NCBI GenBank assembly: GCA_036558645.1
Contig: DATBFG010000061.1
Location: forward strand, 1 to 48,107
Length of the DNA stretch: 48,107 bases
Source of the DNA: DATBFG01 sp036558645
GTDB taxonomy: Bacteria > Acidobacteriota > Terriglobia > Terriglobales > Acidobacteriaceae
Direction: 5' to 3'
The notes beneath the pieces are model-generated. The model made no database searches and had not been told where the DNA came from. It was given only the letters and a program-made list of their open reading frames with translations. A program made the translations under genes and the position numbers. Positions 27,603 through 35,801 of this stretch are shown piece after piece (positions within the stretch are counted from its first letter, which is position 1; the number at the start of each line of letters is the position of its first letter).

Positions 27603-28227
27603 GACAAACTCCGGCTTTGTCTCACGGATTCTACTCAAGACGTAGCACTCGCTAAACAATTTTTTCTGGACTTTTCTTACTTGCGTCCACTTTATCTTCC
27701 GCAAAATTAAGATAACGGTGCCAAGCCGAATACCGAGAGACTTGGATACAGCCTTCAGCCAGACCTCGGTCCACCGCTCGTCTAACCATCGAATCGAGGA
27801 TTCGACGACGGCTGTTCTGCTTCTGACCTAGGAGAGGTCTTGGCCCCCACTGGGACCGGTTTCGGCACTTATTCGGTTCATCATTCTCACAGTCCGCATG
27901 TTTTTGTTATTTTCTCGCAACATCTTTCTCATTTTTGGGGTACAATCCCCGCCGATGTGGTCGTAACGCACTATTGGACAGGCTTTTGCACTCGTCCGAA
28001 GGGATTGGCATTCAGACTGCATCGGGATGTTACAGCTAGGCGGGTACGTGCGGCCTTTCTCCCGCCTCTTGGGGCTTTTTTCGGAAAAAAAGGGATGTAA
28101 GTCACATGCGGGTAGTGCCCGTATGGTTTTGTGCCCATGGATCTGGCCTCGTGAGCGCGAAGACGTGGTCGTTCCCCGCCTCCGGCAGCAAGTTCTGTCT
28201 GCGTGATGATTTTGCTCAGGGGGAGAA
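27603..28227. promoter_or_regulatory. Long leader region upstream of the halogenase operon
   Basis: No gene is visible in 625 bp. A TACAAT box at 27941-27946 could be a -10 element for rightward transcription, though the -35 is poor. If so, the halogenase leader is about 275 nt. It can form a GGCGGG/CCCGCC stem (28039-28044 with 28061-28066), a CTTTTTT/AAAAAAG stem (28075-28092) and a strong 8 bp stem (28104-28111 with 28117-28124) followed by GTTTTG. I match it to no known riboswitch class. Confidence 0.35.
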
Positions 28228-29505
28228 ATGGAGGCTACTTCTAAGCAGCAAGATGTTCTGATTATTGGGGGAGGGCCTGCAGGCACCTGCACGGCCATGT
28301 TCCTGAAGAAGTTCTACGGAATCCAGTCCCTGATTGTCGAAAAAGAAAGATTCCCTCGCTATCACATCGGTGAATCCTTCACTGGTGAGACCGGTGGCCA
28401 GCTCCGCAAGATCGATATGGAGCATGCGCTGGACGGCTTCGAATATCCAATCAAGATAGGCACAAAGGTCTGGGGCACGGGTGGAAGAAACTCTTTCTAC
28501 ATCCCAGTCATGGCCCGGATTAACGGCGAACTGACTGCCGTCACAACCTGGCAGGCGCGCCGCAGTGATTTCGACAAGCTACTCATGGACACAGCGTTAT
28601 CACGTGGCATCGACCTGTTCGACGGCGAGGCCGTCACTCCCCTGCTTGAAGCGAAAAAAGTGACCGGTGTGCGCTGTCGCTCCAAGGAAGGCACTGAAGT
28701 TGACATAAAGGCGCGGGTGGTTGTGGACGCTTCAGGCCAAGGAACGTTCCTCGCTAACCGCGGCGTGATCGGTCCCAAGGATCGTGGCAATTACGACAAG
28801 CAAGTGGCGATCTTCTCCCAGGTGAAAGGCGCCATTCGCGATGAAGGACCGGAAAAAGACAACACACTGATCTTCTACCAAAAGAAGAATCACTGGGCCT
28901 GGTTCATTCCTCTGGACAAAGAAGCGGTCAGTATCGGCGTGGTGACTCCGTCTGACTACTTCACTTCGTGCAAGGAATCCAAGCTGGATTTTCTCAAGCG
29001 GGAGATGTTGAGCCTCAATCCGGAACTCACAAAACGAGTTCAGAACATCGAGTTTGTCGAGGAAACACGTGGCATCTCGAACTACTCGTACTGGATTCCG
29101 AAGTTTGTTGGCGATGGATTTCTATGCGTAGGTGACTCACACCGGTTTATCGATCCCATCTTTTCGCTTGGCTTGCTATTCGCCACGAAGGAATCCGAAT
29201 TTGCGGCATGCGCCATTCACGATTACTTCAGCGGAAAAGCAGCGAATCCACATGATCCCTTCCTCGAATACGAAACCTACGTTGACAAGGGACAAGGGAT
29301 TATTCAGACCATGCTGGACTGCTTCTGGGAGTACCCACTGCCGTTCTTGAAATACGCCCATCAGACTCATCGGGGACAGGTCATTGACATGTTCGCTGGA
29401 CGAATCTATGGGGAGGAAGTCCAGCAGTACGAGGTCGTGCTGAAGATGCGTGAGCTGTTGACCATAAAGGGCATGCATCCAGCAAAGCAGCAGACCGCCG
29501 TCTAG
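28228..29505 (+). CDS. Flavin-dependent halogenase-like oxidoreductase
   Basis: 425 residues of the tryptophan-halogenase/geranylgeranyl-reductase superfamily. The FAD motif IIGGGPAGTCTAM begins at about residue 11, followed by EKERFPRYHIGESF. A lysine in YPIKIGTKVWG stands where halogenases keep the catalytic lysine, and HWAWFIPL fits the WxWxIP signature that separates halogenases from monooxygenases. The GD-type motif FLCVGDSHRFIDPIFS is present. Known enzymes of this type chlorinate or brominate aromatic or carrier-bound substrates with FADH2, O2 and halide; related proteins lack that activity. No peptide or polyketide synthase lies nearby. GGGGG stands upstream of the ATG. First gene of a four-gene operon. 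Confidence 0.8.
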   Translation: MEATSKQQDVLIIGGGPAGTCTAMFLKKFYGIQSLIVEKERFPRYHIGESFTGETGGQLRKIDMEHALDGFEYPIKIGTKVWGTGGRNSFYIPVMARINGELTAVTTWQARRSDFDKLLMDTALSRGIDLFDGEAVTPLLEAKKVTGVRCRSKEGTEVDIKARVVVDASGQGTFLANRGVIGPKDRGNYDKQVAIFSQVKGAIRDEGPEKDNTLIFYQKKNHWAWFIPLDKEAVSIGVVTPSDYFTSCKESKLDFLKREMLSLNPELTKRVQNIEFVEETRGISNYSYWIPKFVGDGFLCVGDSHRFIDPIFSLGLLFATKESEFAACAIHDYFSGKAANPHDPFLEYETYVDKGQGIIQTMLDCFWEYPLPFLKYAHQTHRGQVIDMFAGRIYGEEVQQYEVVLKMRELLTIKGMHPAKQQTAV

Positions 29506-29529
29506 TCACAGTTTGTCGGAGATCCACTG

Positions 29530-29826
29530 ATGAACTGGACTGAGGGGGCGCCTTTCGAGAAGCAAGAGCCTGCACCGAGAACGGTGCCTCCCACGTGGTC
29601 CCGCTGGTCCGAAATCGGACGCGTCGTTAGCTATCCCCCGTATTTGAAAAAGACTGTTCGGACGTCCCTGATCGTGGGATCGATCCTGTTCGCCATCAAT
29701 CACCTCGACCAGGTTTTGTTGGGGCAAGCAACGACGACAGTCTGGGTAAAGGGCGCAGTAACGTACCTGGTGCCGTTTTGCGTTGCGAACATAGGAGTGC
29801 TGATCGCTTCAAAGCATCAGTCTTGA
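29530..29826 (+). CDS. NrtS-like nitrate/nitrite transporter
   Basis: 98 residues. The C-terminal ~60 hold two hydrophobic segments with the NrtS pattern TSLIVGSILFAINHLDQVL and YLVPFCVANIGVLIASK. NrtS proteins of cyanobacteria and other bacteria take up nitrate and nitrite as small two-helix subunits. The N-terminal ~40 residues are a soluble extension. GGAG stands nine bases before the ATG. It lies 24 bp after the halogenase and 20 bp before the antiporter gene, so it is in the operon. Anion specificity in this context is uncertain. Confidence 0.75.
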   Translation: MNWTEGAPFEKQEPAPRTVPPTWSRWSEIGRVVSYPPYLKKTVRTSLIVGSILFAINHLDQVLLGQATTTVWVKGAVTYLVPFCVANIGVLIASKHQS

Positions 29827-29845
29827 TACGAAAACAGGGGGGACT

Positions 29846-31135
29846 ATGAATCTAGTCCTGCTGATGTTGCAGATCACAGTCGTTCTGATCGTTTCGCGCT
29901 TGGTGGGGGACGTATTTCTAAAGATCAAACAGCCTAGGGTAAACGGGGAAATGTTCGCAGGCATACTGCTCGGACCATCGCTGTTAGGCTGGGTGCTGCC
30001 ACAAACAGCTCACTATTTATTCCCACCAAATACTTTTGATCTTCTCAATGCACTGGGCCAATTGGGAGTAGTCCTCTTCATGTTCTTGGCGGGCTTAGGC
30101 ATTAGCCCGTCGAGCCTTTCGAGCAAGAAGGGACCTACGATAGCCGCGAGCATCGCCAGCATTGTCGTTCCGGTCGCATTGGCCTTCGCACTGGCTACTT
30201 ACATTCATCCGCTTTACGCCCCTGAAGGTTCGAGTTTTATGAATTTTGCGCTCCTGCTCGGCGCGGGAATGACGATCACCGCCTTCCCGATGCTGGCAAA
30301 GTTGCTTCTCGAGCGAGATATTCTTGGTACACAGCTAGGAACCGTGGCCGTGGCCTGCTCATGTATCGCTGGCATTGTGACCTGGTGCATGCTGGCCTAC
30401 ATTGTCGTTCTTGTGAAGGCACAAAGTAAGATCACACTCTTTTTGACATTCGCCGGAATTGTGCTTCTGTTCGTCCTGATGTTTACCGTGGTCAAGCCCC
30501 TTCTGGAGCGATTCGAGCGCATGTTTGAGCAGAAGGGAATTCTGGGCGAGAAGCCAATGGCCATCATGATGATTCTCATTGCGATGGTCGCGGTAGTCGC
30601 GGGATACCTTGGTCTGCATCCACTTTTCGGAGCGTTCCTCGTGGGCGCAACCATGCCGAAAGGCAACCGGTTCATCGCTTACGTCACCAGTCGCCTGGAA
30701 GTCATCACGCTCTCCTTGTTGCTACCACTCTATCTGGCGTTCAGTGGTTTGCGCACAAATGTGCTCACCATTAAGGGGGCGCAGATGTGGATAGTCTGCG
30801 GCGTGATCATCATCATCGGAATCCTGGGCAAGGTAGTTGCCTCCGCTCTTGCTGCCTGGGCCGCAGGAATGCCCTTCAGGGAAGCCGCCGGGCTCGGCTC
30901 GCTGCTGAACATGCGCGGGCTCATTTGCCTGATTGTGCTGAACATCGGACTCGATCTAAAACTCTTCAACACAGCAATCTTCTCCATGATGGTGATTATG
31001 GCGTTAGTAAACACTCTGCTGCCTCTTCCAATGTTTGATTTGTTCTGCCCTCCCAAGATGTTCCTGAAGTCCACCGATAAGGATAGTCGCGAGTTCACAC
31101 CTTCACTGGATATGGGGGAAGTTTCCGCAGACTAG
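29846..31135 (+). CDS. Cation:proton antiporter, Kef/CPA2 type
   Basis: 429 residues with about twelve hydrophobic segments. It shows the CPA2 features: KIKQPRVNGEMFAGILLGPS in the N-terminal helices, FLAGLGISP, and GAGMTITAFPMLAKLLLERD (antiporter core). It ends with a short hydrophilic tail and has no RCK/TrkA-N domain. Such proteins exchange K+ or Na+ for protons across the inner membrane. GGGGGGAC precedes the ATG. Its place between NrtS and a porin suggests the operon moves ions across both membranes. Confidence 0.88.
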   Translation: MNLVLLMLQITVVLIVSRLVGDVFLKIKQPRVNGEMFAGILLGPSLLGWVLPQTAHYLFPPNTFDLLNALGQLGVVLFMFLAGLGISPSSLSSKKGPTIAASIASIVVPVALAFALATYIHPLYAPEGSSFMNFALLLGAGMTITAFPMLAKLLLERDILGTQLGTVAVACSCIAGIVTWCMLAYIVVLVKAQSKITLFLTFAGIVLLFVLMFTVVKPLLERFERMFEQKGILGEKPMAIMMILIAMVAVVAGYLGLHPLFGAFLVGATMPKGNRFIAYVTSRLEVITLSLLLPLYLAFSGLRTNVLTIKGAQMWIVCGVIIIIGILGKVVASALAAWAAGMPFREAAGLGSLLNMRGLICLIVLNIGLDLKLFNTAIFSMMVIMALVNTLLPLPMFDLFCPPKMFLKSTDKDSREFTPSLDMGEVSAD

Positions 31136-31169
31136 GTCGCTAGACACGGTCGACAAATCGAGGCCCACC

Positions 31170-32668
31170 ATGAAGATTAAGAATGTCCGTCTGCTTCTGT
31201 TGACCGTATTCATGGCAGTGTGCGTGACTTGCTTGCACGCGCAATCGTCTGCGCCTGAAGCTGCTGCGGCACCTGCCCCGTCTTCATCTTTTAAGCCGAT
31301 CACACTTGGGAGGATCCGGTTTTCGGGGAGCCTCCGTGTGCGCCCGGAAATTTGGGACTGGTTCGACACTCAGGCCGCCGATCCGACATACATGTATTAC
31401 GCTTCGACTCTGCGGCTGAGTCTGAGCCAAGAACTCACGTCCTTGGATTGGCAGGTGGAATTTGAAAATCCACTTCTGTTAGGTCTGCCGGATAACTCAG
31501 TGGCGCCGCCACCGCAGGGGCAACTCGGTCTTGGCGCGACATACTATGTCGTGAACGATGAGTCGCGAGCCGCAGCGGGACTTTTTTTGAAACAAGGTTT
31601 CCTGCGCTGGAAAGGCTTCTTTGGGGATAAGAAGAGTAGCTTGCGTTTCGGCCGCTTCGAAGTTGTCGATGGCAGCGAAACAACACCAGCCGATCCAACT
31701 CTCGCTGCCCTGAAGCGCGACAGGATTGCGCATCGTCTCGTAGGCACGTTTGTCTTTTCCCACGTAGGCCGCAGCTTCGATGGTGCGCAATACGTGCGTC
31801 AAGGATCAACCAACATCACCATTCTCGGTGGACGCGCTACTGAAGGCGTGTTTCTAGCCAATGGCTGGGATGACATGGACACAGACATTCTCTACGGCGC
31901 CGCGACCCACGGTGTCGGCAAGACATCGCCGGGAGAATTCCGCGTATTCGCCTTGAGCTACCACGACGGACGACGAGCCCCCAAGGTGGACAATCGTCCG
32001 GCAGCTGCCATCGCCGCCGATCAGCACAATATCCGTCTCACAAGTATTGGCGGACATTACATTCAGACCTTTCCGGCAGGAACAGGAAAAGTGGATGTAG
32101 TGCTCTGGGGGGCAGGTCAATTCGGAAACTGGGGCGTTCTGGAACATCGAGCTGGTGCGCCGTCGAAGCAGGTTTTCAGCCGAAGATGAAATTAAAGCCG
32201 TGGATTCGTGGTGGATATTCCTACAGCACTGGTGACGATAATCCTAATGATTCGGTTCACGGAACCTTTTTCCAGGTGCTGCCCACACCACGTATCTATG
32301 CCCGATTTCCGTTCTTCAACCTGATGAACAACCAGGATGCATTTGGAGAATTGATTTTGCGCCCGCATCCGAAATGGACACTTCGCTCCGACATGCATTT
32401 TTTACGTTTGAGCAACGAACACGACCTGTGGTACTCCGGCGGTGGAGCCTTCCAACAAGAGAAGATCTTCGGCTTTACCGGCCGCCCGAGCCACGGCAGT
32501 CAGAGTTTGTCTAACCTCTATGACTGGAGTGTGGATTATGTGATCAATCCTCACTTATCGGTAACGGGCTACTATGGAGTTGCCTCTGGACGAACCGTGA
32601 TCGCGAAGATTTATCCGAATGGTGAAAACGGACAATTGGGATACGGCGAGTTGAACTGGAAGTTCTGA
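31170..32668 (+). pseudogene. Alginate-export-type outer-membrane porin, frameshifted
   Basis: The ATG at 31170 starts a signal peptide (MKIKNVRLLLLTVFMAVCVT, cleavage near AQ at residue 26) and an outer-membrane barrel with alternating strands (FSGSLRVRPEIWDWF, GFLRWKGFFGDKKSSLRFGR) like the Alginate_exp family. The frame stops at 32187-32189. The barrel resumes in another frame with EAGFQPKMKLKPWIRGGYSY and ends in the typical terminal aromatic sequence GYGELNWKF at 32668. The switch point is about 32155-32162. The total, 1499 bp, is one base short of 500 codons, consistent with a single deletion. It may be a true recent inactivation or a sequence error. Last gene of the halogenase operon. 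Confidence 0.8.
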
Positions 32669-33063
32669 CCGCGCGGCGGAGCAAGCAATAGTGTCCAGAA
32701 ACTGCCGAATGAGGTCACGTTAAGTAAGTCTGCGCAACCCCGAACGACTGCAAAATATAGACCTCGCGTGACGTTATATTAATGATAACAATTGCTAAAC
32801 CGTTGTACGGGCTAAAACCTGTACCGAGGGTTTCGAATTCCACTCTCTCGCGCGGTAGCGGAGGATGATCTGTGCTTCCTTCGCGGGAAGTGAGATTATG
32901 CGCCATCGACGGCGACAAAACACTTCGATACATCCGAACATTTTCGCGTTTTGTGTTTCAAGCCGATGGCTTCACGTGAATCCCGCAAAATTAATAAGCC
33001 TCGATCCTACTTCCTGCCGGGAGAGGGAACGCTGAACGACGGCGCTTACTCATTCCAGGAATT
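32669..33063. other. Non-coding stretch before the integrase remnant
   Basis: No credible gene. It marks the passage from the halogenase operon to the island. The sequence around 32820-32850 (GAGGGTTTCGAATTCC) looks faintly like a tRNA T-arm, but it does not pair properly and no other tRNA part is visible. Confidence 0.35.
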
Positions 33064-33250
33064 GAGGACGGGCACTCGCATCGGTTTAGAAACACGTTTG
33101 CGGTGGATCTCCTGTCTCGCGGCGTGCCGCTCCATACCGTTTTCGATTCTCCTCGGTCATTCGTCGCAGCGGACGACTGAGTTACACTACGCACCTTTTG
33201 TAAAAACCTCGCAGGAAGCGCTTGGGGCGGCGGTAAAAATGACGCGGTGA
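33064..33250 (+). pseudogene. Tyrosine recombinase C-terminal remnant
   Basis: In one frame 33064-33150 encodes HRFRNTFAVDLLSRGVPLHT, the HxxR catalytic segment. A frame change near 33145 then gives SILLGHSSQRTTELHYAPF with the second histidine and the catalytic tyrosine, followed by VKTSQEALGAAVKMTR and TGA. The N-terminal and core-binding domains are absent. This is the dead end of a former integrase, different from the intact one at 38435. Confidence 0.8.
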
Positions 33251-33333
33251 TAAGTTAGAATCAGAGTAGCAGGTTTTATATGGTGGTATATCACACAGAA
33301 CGGCAACCGGTTTGTCATCCTCGGAATTGGAAG

Positions 33334-34038
33334 ATGCGGAAGTTTGCCGATATTGATGGGTCGGAACAGTTCGTGAAGGATATGCTCGAACTTAGGACGC
33401 TGGTCGATGCCGGGATCATCTATGAACCGCTGCGGACACAAGTCAAAGATGCCATCATGACTATTCTGAACGACGGGCTGATGCCTGCGCGAATGGAGTT
33501 GGAGGAGATTCGCAAGGTAAAAGCTGGCGTAAGGCAGATTCCTATCATGGATACGTATCAGCTTTTCGAGGATCTGGCGCGAAAGTTATGGAAATCATAC
33601 AAATCGCTGTTTCAAGATGCCGCTGTGCTTGCGGGTTTCGAGATCGGATTTCTCTTTGATAATTTTAAGGAATTTGACAAAGGAATTAAGACACTTTATG
33701 GCGCGCATCCTCGACTGCGTCCGGGAATTGATAATTTCCTCGTGGCAGTTCGGGACGACTGGCAGAATGGTTTGTCGAGGTTCCGTAATACCTGGGTTGA
33801 ACATCAACGAGGCGATCGCAAACAGTTCAAGGAATACTACATGCCGGAGGGTGCAGAATATCTCTTCGATGCAGTATGGAGAACGATCGTCGAGATTTTT
33901 GCCTTGCTCTTGGAGACCAAGTTGTGGCCAGGATGGACTCTCGTTGAGCAACGTCGGGATGATCCGGAGCCAAAATGGGGCCAGCGGTGGCGATACCATA
34001 ATCCTGATTTCACTGCGAAGGTTGGCGGCGAGCCGTAG
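33334..34038 (+). CDS. Hypothetical island protein with a HEPN-like RN(x)4H motif
   Basis: About 234 residues from the ATG at 33334 (an in-frame ATG at 33280 is possible). It is mainly helical, with no signal peptide. Recognisable parts are ELRTLVDAGIIYEPLRTQVK near the start and LSRFRNTWVEHQRGDRKQF at two thirds. RNTWVEH fits the R-polar-x4-H pattern of HEPN ribonuclease-type domains, which occur in toxin-antitoxin and phage-defence proteins. One short motif is weak evidence, and the family itself is not recognised. It sits between an integrase remnant and the IS91 terminus. Confidence 0.6.
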   Translation: MRKFADIDGSEQFVKDMLELRTLVDAGIIYEPLRTQVKDAIMTILNDGLMPARMELEEIRKVKAGVRQIPIMDTYQLFEDLARKLWKSYKSLFQDAAVLAGFEIGFLFDNFKEFDKGIKTLYGAHPRLRPGIDNFLVAVRDDWQNGLSRFRNTWVEHQRGDRKQFKEYYMPEGAEYLFDAVWRTIVEIFALLLETKLWPGWTLVEQRRDDPEPKWGQRWRYHNPDFTAKVGGEP

Positions 34039-34046
34039 CAAACTTG

Positions 34047-34140
34047 ATATATAGGAAAAATAACAATCAACTACGAATCTTTATTTGTTGATGGCTATCG
34101 AAGAAGTCAATTGAAGTAAACAATCACCAGGCGTTCGATA
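34047..34140. repeat. IS91 terminal repeat, outer copy
   Basis: 94 bp identical to 34296-34389. The base quartet just before it is CTTG (34043-34046), one of the two tetranucleotides next to which IS91-type elements insert. The repeat starts ATATATAGGAAAA and ends GGCGTTCGATA. No transposase follows this copy directly; foreign sequence begins at 34141. Confidence 0.9.
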
Positions 34141-34295
34141 TGCGCTGGCGCCGGCGGCAATGGTTCGGACTGGACTAATGCCTGCTCTGATTTCTCCGGA
34201 TCCTGCGCTGTCGCTTCGCTTGTTCGCGGGGATACCTACTATGTAGCAGCCGGAAGTTATGCCGCTCGCAACTTCTCCACCGCAACCTCAGGTTC
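34141..34295 (+). pseudogene. Captured fragment of a secreted-protein gene
   Basis: Between the two terminal repeats one frame encodes GGNGSDWTNACSDFSG and then ASLVRGDTYYVAAGSYAARN, a style typical of large exported beta-helix-like proteins. There is no start. The frame continues by chance into the second repeat (SYIGKITINYESLFVDGYRR) and stops at 34362-34367 or so. Nothing else of such a gene exists in the window, so the piece came from elsewhere. Confidence 0.6.
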
Positions 34296-34389
34296 ATATA
34301 TAGGAAAAATAACAATCAACTACGAATCTTTATTTGTTGATGGCTATCGAAGAAGTCAATTGAAGTAAACAATCACCAGGCGTTCGATA
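34296..34389. repeat. IS91 terminal repeat, inner copy
   Basis: Identical to 34047-34140. It is preceded by GTTC (34292-34295), the other IS91-type target tetranucleotide, and is followed after 33 bp by the transposase stop codon. It therefore is the natural end of the element on the side downstream of the transposase, where IS91 relatives carry their replication origin (oriIS). Confidence 0.9.
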
Positions 34390-34422
34390 GGTCTGGAAAA
34401 ACTCTCGTCGGGTCCTGCTTGA

Positions 34423-35541
34423 TTAGGTAGCGACGTTTGCCTTAATTCTTCCGACTCTTCGAAGAACGGCGCCGTCCCTTCCGATGAAAGGATTTATCCC
34501 AAACGTTTCATTCAGCAACTCGGCGTAACTCAGTGTGCGTGGCTTTGGTTGTTGCTGCTGGTTGAGCAAATGGAATACTACCGAAAGTAGCCTTTTCGAC
34601 TGCGGCGCGAGCAGTCCGAAATAACGCATCGAGTTGCAATATCGATCGACAATGTGAGGCATGAGGAGGGCGAGGAACTCCTTATTGGTAAACGTGACCG
34701 GCGTGAGACATCGACGTCTTGTGTCCTTGGCAAGGTATTGCACTTGTTCTTCGTTGAGTCTAGAGAGACGGTATTGCGCGATGGGTGGTTTTCGAATGTA
34801 ACGACCGATATGATCTATGATGATTCTTTTGGATACCCTTGGGCTGACCCAGATGTTCCATGCCCGCTGCCTCTCGATTTCAAGGGCTCGCACTAGGTCA
34901 TCCGCGCTTACGTCAGACTCAACAGCCTTGGCTTGGATCGCCACAGCAATGTACGCTAGCAGCGCAAACCGCCAAGTAAGCATCAACTCGCGCTTGTGTT
35001 CTTTCTTGCCGAAGCCCAACTCGTAAATCCAACGAGTGCTGGATTCATGCAACCCGCCCGCGGAGACTAGAGTATGCAGATGTGGGTAGAAGTTCAGGAA
35101 CCCCCCATAGGTCTGCGGAACAACCATCAAAACAATACGAGCATGGTGCCTCGCTCTTGCCCAATGCTCAATTGCTCCGGCTGCGACAGCAGGCAAATCA
35201 TTCAGTAGATGTCGATTTTGCTTGAACATGGGCCAAAACACTGGCGGCATTGTGAAATTGATTTCGCGATATGGGATCTGTGGAATGATGGTTTCCAACT
35301 CTTGTTGCCATATGGCTGCAGCCCGGGCTCCGCAGGAAGGGCAGAATTTCGATTTACAAGTGTGATATACGATTTTCGTTTCGGTTGAAGAGGCAAAGAC
35401 TTCGCCCCCCAGTGCCGGAGTGCCGCAACGGATGACCTTCCACAGGTTTTCGCGAATGTTTGGTGGTGTGCCCTCGTGATCCCAATCCGGAATTGTCTGC
35501 TTCAGGAACTCTCTTAGTTTTAGGGGGACTGAGCTTGGCAT
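34423..35541 (-). CDS. IS91-family rolling-circle transposase
   Basis: 372 residues. The N-terminal zinc finger (CKSKFCPSCGARA) is followed by the HUH motif in NFYPHLHTLVSAGG and a tyrosine motif in IGRYIRKPPIAQYRL, the signature of Y2-type IS91 transposases that nick single-stranded DNA and start rolling-circle transfer. The frame is intact with an ATG at 35541, so the enzyme may be active. The length is near the ~380-420 residues usual for the family. The last codons lie 33 bp from the terminal repeat. Confidence 0.93.
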   Translation of the reverse strand: MPSSVPLKLREFLKQTIPDWDHEGTPPNIRENLWKVIRCGTPALGGEVFASSTETKIVYHTCKSKFCPSCGARAAAIWQQELETIIPQIPYREINFTMPPVFWPMFKQNRHLLNDLPAVAAGAIEHWARARHHARIVLMVVPQTYGGFLNFYPHLHTLVSAGGLHESSTRWIYELGFGKKEHKRELMLTWRFALLAYIAVAIQAKAVESDVSADDLVRALEIERQRAWNIWVSPRVSKRIIIDHIGRYIRKPPIAQYRLSRLNEEQVQYLAKDTRRRCLTPVTFTNKEFLALLMPHIVDRYCNSMRYFGLLAPQSKRLLSVVFHLLNQQQQPKPRTLSYAELLNETFGINPFIGRDGAVLRRVGRIKANVAT

Positions 35542-35801
35542 TTTAATCCGTCGTTTTGCCGCATCTGCTAAACGGTAGTCGGATGAAAGAATAGCTTTGC
35601 CGGCAATCTAGCCGCCATTGTTCCCACATCGATTCGATGGAAGAAATGAGAGGGAGCCTGGTACAGGATCCCATACCGGCATTGATTGCGAGACAACTCA
35701 CCTTGAAATTCCTTGAATTTTCGGACGAGTGTTCAGCGGTGTGTACCCGGATGTTCCTGAAGCTGCTGTCTAGCAAACCGAAGATCCTTAATCGGATGTA
35801 C

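Larger units (their letters stand above)
34296..35640 (-). mobile_element. IS91-family insertion sequence (right border approximate)
   Basis: The element includes the inner terminal repeat, the transposase and an upstream region. The border at 34296 is set by the repeat and the adjoining GTTC. The opposite border is not defined; an inverted repeat CATCGA-T-TCGATG at 35627-35639 is a possible terminal hairpin. IS91 elements move by rolling-circle replication and do not create target-site duplications. Confidence 0.75.

Noticed and set aside
32815..32860. tRNA-like T-arm sequence (possible old attachment site)
   Set aside because: The loop has an extra base, the flanking bases do not pair and no acceptor or anticodon arm is found.
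34047..34389. CRISPR-like direct repeats
   Set aside because: Only two copies of 94 bp, 155 bp apart, with IS91 target quartets in front; they are transposon ends, not a CRISPR array.
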